DNA of 64,000 nucleotides from Streptomyces werraensis (GTDB lineage Bacteria; Actinomycetota; Actinomycetes; Streptomycetales; Streptomycetaceae), in the NCBI GenBank assembly GCA_014656175.1, contig BNBX01000001.1, positions 1 to 64,000 of the forward strand, given 5' to 3'. The translations under genes and the position numbers were made by a program. The notes beneath the pieces were generated by a model. That model searched no databases. It saw nothing but the letters and a program-made list of their open reading frames with translations, and was not told the origin of the DNA. Positions 57,799 to 64,000 of the stretch are shown here, one piece after another. Numbering within the stretch: the first letter of the stretch is position 1; the number at the start of each line of letters is the position of its first letter.

Positions 57799-58179
57799 TC
57801 AGCCGTCGAAGCGCGCGGCCTTCAGGTACTCCGGGTTCGGGTCCAGCGCTGCCGCGAGGCGGAAGTGCCGCTTGGCCGGGTGGGTCCGGCCCTGCCGCTC
57901 GTAGGTGCGGGCGAGGGCGAAGTGGGCGAAGGCGTTGTCCGGCTCCCGCTCCAGGACGAGCGAGAACTCCAGCTCGGCGGGGCGCAGCTGGGCCGCCGCG
58001 AAGAAGGCGCGCGCCCGGAGCAGCCGGGCGGCCGTGTTCTCGGGATGGACGTCGATCACGCCGTCGAGCAGCTTCACCGCGCCCCGCGGGTCGCGGGAGG
58101 CGAGCAGGTGCTCGGCGGCGCGGAAGTCGATGACGTGCGTCTCCGGCGTACGTCCGGACGGACCACTGGTCTGGGGCAC
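57799..58179 (-). CDS. Tetratricopeptide-repeat protein
   Basis: 126 residues from the GTG at 58177-58179, with GGAAGG upstream. Three TPR-like helix pairs: HLLASRDPRGAVKLLDGVI, ARLLRARAFFAAAQLRPAEL, AHFALARTYERQGRTHPAKR. Probable protein-protein scaffold, partner unknown. Next on the strand is coaE, 50 nt upstream. Confidence 0.85.
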   Translation of the reverse strand: MPQTSGPSGRTPETHVIDFRAAEHLLASRDPRGAVKLLDGVIDVHPENTAARLLRARAFFAAAQLRPAELEFSLVLEREPDNAFAHFALARTYERQGRTHPAKRHFRLAAALDPNPEYLKAARFDG

Positions 58180-58229
58180 GGCGGAATCCTTCCCTCGCTC
58201 GAGAGGATCAACGCCTCGCCCGGCGCGCG

Positions 58230-58841
58230 CTATTCCGGCCGGGGTTCCCGCGCGCGACGGACCAGGTCGGCCCACACCTCCCTCACGCGCCGTTCCAGCG
58301 CGTCGAGGGGCACGTCGTTGTCGATGACGACGTCCGCGATCGCGCGGCGCTGTTCGCGGGTGGCCTGGGCGGCCATGCGGGCCCGTGCGTCCTCCTCGCT
58401 CATGCCGCGCAGCCGCACCAGCCGGTCGAGCTGGGTGTCCGGGCTCGCGTCGACGACGATCACGACGTCGTAGAGAGGGGCGAGGCCGTTCTCGGTGAGG
58501 AGCGGGACGTCATGGACGACGACGGCGTCGTCGGGCGCGGCCTCCTCCAGCTCGCGCGACCGGGCGCCCACCAGGGGGTGCACGATCGAGTTGAGCGTGG
58601 CCAGCTTCTCCGGGTCGTTGAAGACGAGGGCGCCGAGGCGGGGCCGGTCCAGGCTGCCGTCCTCGGTGAGGATCTCCTCCCCGAAGGCCTTCACGACGGC
58701 GGCGAGCCCGGGCGTGCCCGGCTCCACGACCTCACGTGCGATGCGGTCGGCGTCGATCAGCACGGCGCCGCACTCCACGAGCAGCCGTGACACCTCGCTC
58801 TTGCCGGCTCCGATGCCGCCGGTCAGGCCCACTGTCAGCAT
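58230..58841 (-). CDS. coaE: Dephospho-CoA kinase
   Basis: 203 residues, normal length. Walker [18 protein letters not shown] is at the N-terminus; [13 protein letters not shown] (acceptor site) and [14 protein letters not shown] with the catalytic segments follow; [26 protein letters not shown] is the lid region. It phosphorylates dephospho-CoA at the 3' position in the last step of CoA synthesis. Follows the PAC2 gene (46-nt gap). Confidence 0.97.
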   Translation of the reverse strand: MLTVGLTGGIGAGKSEVSRLLVECGAVLIDADRIAREVVEPGTPGLAAVVKAFGEEILTEDGSLDRPRLGALVFNDPEKLATLNSIVHPLVGARSRELEEAAPDDAVVVHDVPLLTENGLAPLYDVVIVVDASPDTQLDRLVRLRGMSEEDARARMAAQATREQRRAIADVVIDNDVPLDALERRVREVWADLVRRAREPRPE

Positions 58842-58886
58842 GGGCAGCAGCCTAGGCGTCCGCTGTGACCGGCGGCCCGGCGGGCG

Positions 58887-59825
58887 TCAGTTGTCGCCCT
58901 CCCGCTCGGCCAGGAACCTCTCGAACTCGCGGCCGATCTCGTCCGCCGACGGGATCTCCACCGGCTCGGCGAGCATGTTGCCCCGGGTCGCGGCGCCCGC
59001 GGCCGCGTCGTACTGGTGCTCCAGGCCCTGGACGAGGGCGGTGAGCTCGTCGTCGCCCTCACGGATCTGCCGGTCGATCTCGGTCTGGGTGCGCTGGGCG
59101 TCGGTGCGCAGGGAGTGCGCGACGCCCGGCAGGACGAGCCCGGTGGCGGCCGTGACGGCCTCCAGCGCGGTCAGCGCCGCGTCCGGGTACGGGGAGCGGG
59201 CGATGTAGTGCGGCACGTGCGCCGCGACGCCCAGGACGTCGTGTCCGGCCTGCATCAGCCGGTACTCGACCAGGGCCTCGGCGCTGCCCGGGACCTGCGC
59301 CTCGTCGAAGACGCTGGTGCTGACCGGGACCAGGTCGGTGCGGTTTCCGTGCGGGGTGAGGCCGACCGGGCGGGTGTGCGGGACGCCCATGGGGATGCCG
59401 TGGAAGTTCACCGACAGGCGCACCTGGAGTCGCTCCACGATCTGCTGCACGGCGGCGGCGAAGCGCTCCCACTCGACGTCCGGCTCGGGCCCCGAGAGCA
59501 GCAGGAAGGGCGCTCCTGTGGCGTCCTGCACGAGCCGCACGGTGATGGCCGGCACCTCGTAGTCGGTCCACCGGTCGCGGGTGAAGGTGAGCAGGGGCCG
59601 ACGGGCCCGGTAGTCGACGAGCCGGTCGTGGTCGAACCGGGCGACGACCTGGTGGGGCAGCGAGTCGAGCAGCCGGTCGACGATCTGGTCTCCGGTCTCG
59701 CCCGCGTCGATGTACCCGTCGAAGTGGTAGAGCATGACAAGTCCGGCCGACTCCTGGGCCAGCGCCATGTCGACGACGCTCAGACCCTTCGGCTCCCAGG
59801 CGTACAAATCCTGCGGATCAAGCAC
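58887..59825 (-). CDS. PAC2-family (proteasome-assembly-chaperone-like) protein
   Basis: 312 residues from the GTG at 59823-59825 (GAGGAGGAG upstream); the longer upstream frame is rejected. The PAC2 fold shows [21 protein letters not shown], then [19 protein letters not shown] and [24 protein letters not shown]2-like proteins occur widely in actinobacteria near proteasome or ATP-grasp ligase genes and are of unproven function; a role in proteasome assembly cannot be inferred from this context. Followed by a short gap to coaE. Confidence 0.85.
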   Translation of the reverse strand: MLDPQDLYAWEPKGLSVVDMALAQESAGLVMLYHFDGYIDAGETGDQIVDRLLDSLPHQVVARFDHDRLVDYRARRPLLTFTRDRWTDYEVPAITVRLVQDATGAPFLLLSGPEPDVEWERFAAAVQQIVERLQVRLSVNFHGIPMGVPHTRPVGLTPHGNRTDLVPVSTSVFDEAQVPGSAEALVEYRLMQAGHDVLGVAAHVPHYIARSPYPDAALTALEAVTAATGLVLPGVAHSLRTDAQRTQTEIDRQIREGDDELTALVQGLEHQYDAAAGAATRGNMLAEPVEIPSADEIGREFERFLAEREGDN

Positions 59826-59986
59826 AGTGACCGCTCCTCCTCGTGTTTCACCCACCACAACGTGGCACGAAGCACAGGCATTCCCACGACTGCGACGCCG
59901 TCGGGGAAGCGCCGGCGATGGGCCGAGGGAAACCGCGTGACCAGCCCTGACCGGCCCGCGGCCGACGGCGGACCCACCGGGGAACG

Positions 59987-60023
59987 CCTGAGGGGCCGCA
60001 CCTCCAAGGTGCGGCCCCTCAGG
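59987..60023 (-). terminator. Strong hairpin terminator of rpsA
   Basis: CCTGAGGGGCCGCACC (59987-60002) pairs perfectly (16 bp) with 60008-60023 around a TCCAA loop, 30 nt after the rpsA stop codon. Confidence 0.8.
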
Positions 60024-60052
60024 ATCACTCACTGACCCTCAGCGGAGAGCGC

Positions 60053-61546
60053 TCAGCTCTGGCCGCCCGCCAGCTTCTCGCGAAGCGCGGCCAGCGCCTC
60101 GTCCGAAGCCAGGGCGCCGGACTGGTCGCCACCCTCGGAGGAGTAGGAACCGCCGCCGGACGCGGCCGGAGCGGCGGCCTCGCCACCCTCGGCAGCGGCC
60201 TGGGCGTCCGCCTCGCGGGACTTGATGACCTGCGCCTGGTGCTGCTCGAAGCGAGCCTGCGCCTCGGCGTACTGGCGCTCCCACTCCTCGCGCTGCTTCT
60301 CGTAGCCCTCGAGCCAGTCGTTGGTCTCGGGGTCGAAGCCCTCGGGGTAGATGTAGTTGCCCTGGTCGTCGTACGACGCGGCCATGCCGTACAGGGTCGG
60401 GTCGAACTCGACCGCCGTCGGGTCGGCGCCGAAGGCCTCGTTGGCCTGCTTCAGCGAGAGGCTGATGCGACGGCGCTCGAGGTCGATGTCGATGACCTTG
60501 ACGAAGATCTCGTCGTTGACCTGGACGACCTGCTCCGGGATCTCCACGTGGCGCTCGGCCAGCTCGGAGATGTGGACCAGACCCTCGATGCCCTCGTCCA
60601 CGCGGACGAACGCACCGAACGGAACCAGCTTCGTGACCTTGCCGGGCACGACCTGGCCGATCTGGTGGGTGCGGGCGAACTGCTGCCACGGGTCTTCCTG
60701 GGTCGCCTTCAGCGACAGGGAGACGCGCTCGCGGTCCATGTCGACGTCGAGGACCTCGACCGTGACCTCCTGGCCGACCTCGACGACCTCGGAGGGGTGG
60801 TCGATGTGCTTCCAGGACAGCTCGGAGACGTGGACCAGGCCGTCCACGCCGCCCAGGTCCACGAAGGCACCGAAGTTGACGATCGAGGAGACGACGCCGG
60901 AACGGACCTGACCCTTCTGCAGGGTGGTGAGGAACGTCTGGCGGACCTCGGACTGGGTCTGCTCCAGCCAGGCACGGCGGGACAGGACCACGTTGTTGCG
61001 GTTCTTGTCCAGCTCGATGATCTTCGCCTCGAGCTCCTTGCCCACGTAGGGCTGGAGGTCGCGGACGCGGCGCATCTCGACCAGGGAGGCCGGGAGGAAG
61101 CCGCGGAGGCCGATGTCGAGGATGAGACCACCCTTGACGACCTCGATGACGGTACCGGTGACGATGCCGTCCTCTTCCTTGATCTTCTCGATGGTGCCCC
61201 AGGCACGCTCGTACTGGGCGCGCTTCTTCGAGAGGATCAGGCGGCCTTCCTTGTCCTCCTTCTGGAGGACCAGGGCCTCGATCTCGTCGCCGACGGCGAC
61301 GACCTCGTTCGGGTCGACGTCGTGCTTGATCGAGAGCTCGCGGCTCGGGATGACACCTTCGGTCTTGTAACCGATGTCGAGCAGGACCTCGTCCCGGTCG
61401 ACCTTCACGATGACGCCGTCGACGATGTCGCCGTCGTTGAAGTACTTGATCGTCTCGTCGATCGCGGCGAGGAACGCTTCCTCGTTACCGATGTCGTTGA
61501 CCGCTACCTGCGGGGTGGTGGCGGTGGTCTCGGTGCTGCTCGTCAT
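60053..61546 (-). CDS. rpsA: 30S ribosomal protein S1
   Basis: 497 residues from the ATG at 61544-61546. Four S1 repeats are visible: (1) VDGVIVKVDRDEVLLDIGYKTEG, (2) VTGTVIEVVKGGLILDIGLRGF, (3) RSGVVSSIVNFGAFVDLGGVDGL, (4) VPGKVTKLVPFGAFVRVDEGIEGL, each followed by HVSEL/HISEL. After that comes an acidic/Gln/Ala helical tail (EWERQYAEAQARFEQHQAQ) and a Gly/Ser segment. S1 binds mRNA and helps 30S initiation on structured leaders. The leader contains a hairpin over its own SD (61555-61603). Confidence 0.97.
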   Translation of the reverse strand: MTSSTETTATTPQVAVNDIGNEEAFLAAIDETIKYFNDGDIVDGVIVKVDRDEVLLDIGYKTEGVIPSRELSIKHDVDPNEVVAVGDEIEALVLQKEDKEGRLILSKKRAQYERAWGTIEKIKEEDGIVTGTVIEVVKGGLILDIGLRGFLPASLVEMRRVRDLQPYVGKELEAKIIELDKNRNNVVLSRRAWLEQTQSEVRQTFLTTLQKGQVRSGVVSSIVNFGAFVDLGGVDGLVHVSELSWKHIDHPSEVVEVGQEVTVEVLDVDMDRERVSLSLKATQEDPWQQFARTHQIGQVVPGKVTKLVPFGAFVRVDEGIEGLVHISELAERHVEIPEQVVQVNDEIFVKVIDIDLERRRISLSLKQANEAFGADPTAVEFDPTLYGMAASYDDQGNYIYPEGFDPETNDWLEGYEKQREEWERQYAEAQARFEQHQAQVIKSREADAQAAAEGGEAAAPAASGGGSYSSEGGDQSGALASDEALAALREKLAGGQS

Positions 61547-61554
61547 GTGGGAAA

Positions 61555-61603
61555 GGGCTCCGGTACGGACATTGAAGTCGTAGGTACTGCTACGCCGGAG
61601 CCC
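61555..61603 (-). promoter_or_regulatory. rpsA leader hairpin that would cover the Shine-Dalgarno sequence
   Basis: On the minus strand GGGCTCCGG (61603-61595) can pair over 9 bp with CCGGAGCCC (61563-61555), 31-nt loop. The only purine SD, GGAG, lies inside the 3' arm, 11 nt before the ATG. Opening this stem would be needed for initiation. S1 autoregulates in E. coli by binding its own leader. Confidence 0.5.
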
Positions 61604-61739
61604 GTTTCGCTCTGCAGAAGCCGGACAGCCAAGGAAGCGCCACAAAAATCCGGTGGCGCCTCGACAACCGAGGGGACATACAACAGATGCGAGCGCAGCC
61701 TGCTACGTCTGAGGTGCGCAGGCCCGCAGCGCAACTTGT

Positions 61740-61768
61740 AGCATACGGGGGCGGCCGGGCAGGGTCAA
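61740..61768 (-). promoter_or_regulatory. Consensus-like rpsA promoter
   Basis: TTGACC (61768-61763), 17-nt spacer, TATGCT (61745-61740) on the minus strand, an HrdB/sigma-70-type match. It predicts a 5' UTR of about 185 nt, enough for the leader hairpin. Confidence 0.7.
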
Positions 61769-61911
61769 TGCGCGAAGCCGCCCACCCGGGGCGGATCGCC
61801 GCATAACCGGCACAACTGCCGTCTCCCGAGGCCACGCAGGGGTGAAGAAGACCCCCTCGGCGACACACCGGGGACCCGGCTGGACGGAAGAGTACGACGA
61901 GGGAGCCGATC

Positions 61912-62721
61912 ATCCAAGAGCCCGAAGTCCCCGAACCGGAGGCCACCCGGCGGGAGGCCGGCGTCACGGAGAGCTCCCGGGCCAACCGGGGCTGGTGGGA
62001 CCGCAACGCCGACGAGTACCAGAACGAGCACGGCACCTTTCTCGGCGACGACCGCTTCGTGTGGGGCCCGGAGGGCCTGGACGAGGTGGAGGCGGAGCTG
62101 CTCGGCCCTCCGGAGGAGCTGAAGGGGCGCGACGTCCTGGAGCTGGGCGCCGGCGCGGCGCAGTGCTCGCGCTGGCTGGCCGCGCAGGGCGCGCGGCCGG
62201 TGGCGCTGGACATCTCGCACCGCCAGCTCCAGCACGCGCTGCGCATCGGCGGGACGTTCCCGCTCGTGTGCGCGGACGCGGGCGCGCTTCCCTTCGCCGA
62301 CGCCTCCTTCGACCTGGCCTGCTCGGCGTACGGGGCGCTGCCCTTCGTCGCCGATCCGCGGCTGGTGCTGCGCGAGGTGCGCCGGGTGCTGCGTCCGGGC
62401 GGGCGGCTGGTGTTCTCCGTGACGCACCCGATCCGCTGGGCGTTCCCGGACGAGCCGGGCCCGGAAGGGCTGAGCGTGTCCGGGTCGTACTTCGACCGCA
62501 CGCCGTACGTGGAACAGGACGAGACCGGCCACGCCGTGTACGTGGAGCACCACAGGACGCTCGGGGACCGGGTCCGTGACGTGGTGGCCTCCGGTTTCCG
62601 GCTGGTGGACCTGGTGGAGCCGGAGTGGCCGGCCTGGAACACGACGGAGTGGGGCGGCTGGTCCCCGCTGCGCGGCAGCCTGATCCCCGGCACGGCGATC
62701 TTCGTGTGCGTACGGGACTGA
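61912..62721 (+). CDS. SAM-dependent methyltransferase with non-canonical start
   Basis: The SAM loop LELGAGAAQCSRWLAAQGARP and LVFSVTHPIRW, PYVEQDETG identify a class I methyltransferase. A GTG at 62059 gives only 220 residues and cuts away the conserved SSRANRGWWDRNADEY and FLGDDRFVWGPEGL segments that families of this type begin with. Extending in frame up to the stop at 61843-61845 there is no ATG, GTG, TTG or CTG. AGGGAG stands 6 nt before an ATC at 61912 (269 residues), so either AUC initiation or a mutated start codon. Substrate unknown. Next gene is hrpB, 5 nt away. Confidence 0.75.
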   Translation: MQEPEVPEPEATRREAGVTESSRANRGWWDRNADEYQNEHGTFLGDDRFVWGPEGLDEVEAELLGPPEELKGRDVLELGAGAAQCSRWLAAQGARPVALDISHRQLQHALRIGGTFPLVCADAGALPFADASFDLACSAYGALPFVADPRLVLREVRRVLRPGGRLVFSVTHPIRWAFPDEPGPEGLSVSGSYFDRTPYVEQDETGHAVYVEHHRTLGDRVRDVVASGFRLVDLVEPEWPAWNTTEWGGWSPLRGSLIPGTAIFVCVRD

Positions 62722-62725
62722 GCGC

Positions 62726-64000
62726 GTGATCCGTCACGAGGCGCTGGAGTCCCTTCCGGTGCGCGAGGCGCTGCCCTCGCTCGCCGGGGCGCTGGACGCC
62801 CACGGCACGTCGGTGCTGGTGGCGCCGCCGGGCACCGGCAAGACCACCCTGGTGCCGCTGGCGCTGGCCGGGCTGTGGGGCGCGGGCCCCGCGCGGCGAG
62901 TGCTGGTCGCCGAGCCCCGGCGGATCGCGGCCCGCGCGGCGGCGCGCCGGATGGCGTGGCTGCTGGGCGAGCGGGTGGGCGCCTCGGTCGGCTTCACCGT
63001 GCGCGGGGAGCGGGCCGTGGGGCGGGACACGCGCGTGGAGGTCGTCACGACCGGTGTGCTGCTGCAGCGGCTCCAGCGCGACCAGGAGCTGGCCGGGGTG
63101 GACGCGGTGGTGCTCGACGAGTGCCACGAGCGGCATCTGGACGCGGACACGGCGGCGGCGTTCCTGTGGGACGTGCGCGAGACGCTGCGGCCCGACCTGC
63201 GGCTGGTGGCCGCTTCGGCGACGACGGACGCGGAGGGCTGGGCACGGCTGCTGGGCGGTGCGCCCGTCGTCGAGGCGCGGGGCGCCGCGCACCCCGTCGA
63301 CGTGGTGTGGGCGCCGCCCCCGCGCGCGGTGCGTCCGCCGCACGGCATGTGGGTGGACCCGGCGCTGCTCACGCACGTGGCGGCGGTGGTACGGCGCGCC
63401 TTGGCGGAACGGGACGGCGACGTGCTGGTGTTCCTGCCGGGGGCCGGGGAGATCTCCCGGGTGGCCGGGATGCTGGGCGGCCTGTCCGGCGTGGACGTCC
63501 TCCAGGTGCACGGGCGTGCGCCGGCCGCCGTGCAGGACGCGGTGCTGTCGCCCGGGGAGCGGCGGCGGGTGGTGCTGGCGACCTCGGTCGCGGAGTCCTC
63601 GCTGACGGTGCCGGGCGTACGGGTGGTGGTGGACTCGGGCCTCGCCCGCGAGCCGCGCGTCGACCACGCGCGGGGGCTGAGCGCGCTCGCGACGGTACGG
63701 GCCTCACGCGCCGCGGGACGCCAGCGGGCGGGGCGTGCCGGGCGTGAGGCGCCGGGCGCGGTGTACCGCTGCTGGTCGGATGCCGAGGACGCGCGGCTGC
63801 CGTCGTACCCCTCCCCCGAGATCAAGGTGGCCGACCTGACGGCGTTCGCGCTGCAGGCGGCCTGCTGGGGCGACCCGGACGCCTCCGGCCTGGCGCTGCT
63901 GGACCCCCCTCCGGGCGGTGCGATGGCGGCGGCCCGGGACGTCCTCATGGCGATCGACGCCGTACGGCCGGACGGCCGCCCCACGCAGCGGGGCGCCCGC
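62726..64000 (+). CDS. hrpB: ATP-dependent helicase HrpB, N-terminal part (runs off the right edge)
   Basis: At least 425 residues from the GTG at 62726, four nt beyond the methyltransferase stop. DEAH-box helicase motifs: VAPPGTGKTTLVPLA (Walker A), VLVAEPRRIAARAAARR, VVLDECHERHLD (DEAH box, here DECH), AASATTD (SAT) and RQRAGRAGREAPG (motif VI). HrpB is a DExH-type RNA/DNA helicase family of unclear role; the C-terminal HrpB-specific domain lies beyond the window. Overlap-like spacing suggests coexpression with the methyltransferase. Confidence 0.93.
   Translation, partial: MIRHEALESLPVREALPSLAGALDAHGTSVLVAPPGTGKTTLVPLALAGLWGAGPARRVLVAEPRRIAARAAARRMAWLLGERVGASVGFTVRGERAVGRDTRVEVVTTGVLLQRLQRDQELAGVDAVVLDECHERHLDADTAAAFLWDVRETLRPDLRLVAASATTDAEGWARLLGGAPVVEARGAAHPVDVVWAPPPRAVRPPHGMWVDPALLTHVAAVVRRALAERDGDVLVFLPGAGEISRVAGMLGGLSGVDVLQVHGRAPAAVQDAVLSPGERRRVVLATSVAESSLTVPGVRVVVDSGLAREPRVDHARGLSALATVRASRAAGRQRAGRAGREAPGAVYRCWSDAEDARLPSYPSPEIKVADLTAFALQAACWGDPDASGLALLDPPPGGAMAAARDVLMAIDAVRPDGRPTQRGAR

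Noticed and set aside
61842..62579. Plus-strand frame at GTG 61842 as the N-terminus of the methyltransferase
   Set aside because: It is in a different frame from the methyltransferase core and translates to Gly/Arg/Pro-rich sequence unrelated to the family.

Overview
This is a very GC-rich, strongly third-position-biased stretch of an actinobacterial chromosome, almost certainly Streptomyces. Pointers are the sporulation regulator WhiA in a uvrC-rapZ-yvcK-whiA operon, a WhiJ-type HTH/DUF397/DUF574 methyltransferase/HATPase cluster, an RbpA-family RNA polymerase-binding protein, a mycothiol-dependent-enzyme-family protein and frequent GTG starts. The gene order around glycolysis, uvrA, uvrB and rpsA resembles the core of the S. 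coelicolor chromosome (from memory, not searched). I see no tRNA, rRNA, CRISPR, insertion sequence or prophage.

Layout. 0-4.5 kb: central carbon genes on the minus strand (pgi start, RbpA-family gene, secG, tpiA, pgk, gap). 4.7-7.7 kb: a large secreted M14 carboxypeptidase. 7.9-13 kb: uvrC-rapZ-yvcK-whiA, a tightly coupled operon. 13-17.7 kb: a repeat-rich spacer, a small ORF, an HTH-like protein, a Rieske lipoprotein, and a LacI regulator plus sugar kinase preceded by a tandem operator array. 17.7-25.4 kb: uvrA, two small enzymes, aroQ, a Ca2+/H+ antiporter, and a TerC-family membrane protein behind a candidate manganese riboswitch. 25.7-31.6 kb: a TerD-fusion protein, TerD, uvrB and an MHYT membrane protein. 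31.8-41 kb: phosphodiesterase, alkyltransferase, a pseudouridine catabolism pair, corA, a CBS protein, a degenerate uridine-kinase-like protein and a stand-alone gltD. 41-44.5 kb: the WhiJ-like cluster. 44.9-49.7 kb: amidohydrolase, EEP-family hydrolase, a block of about 115-bp repeats, and a FUSC transporter. 50-54 kb: glpF-glpK and a zinc alcohol/formaldehyde dehydrogenase. 54-64 kb: peptidase, uracil-DNA glycosylase, S4 protein, methyltransferases, coaE, PAC2 protein, rpsA and the start of hrpB.

How the parts fit. Most of the window is housekeeping: lower glycolysis, nucleotide excision repair (uvrA, uvrB and uvrC all present, plus ogt and a type-5 UDG), translation (rpsA) and CoA synthesis. 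The accessory interest lies in regulation: (i) seven head-to-tail 12-bp LacI-type sites over a promoter; (ii) a TerC gene with a consensus-like promoter running directly into a yybP-ykoY-like leader; (iii) a TerD domain fused to a coiled coil and an FtsK-like domain with no visible Walker A motif; (iv) a WhiJ-like module with a similar ACACTTG-type motif in three of its promoter regions; (v) an rpsA leader hairpin that would cover the ribosome binding site; (vi) a methyltransferase gene whose family-typical N-terminus has no canonical start codon. Functions are from sequence reading only; no search or folding was run.
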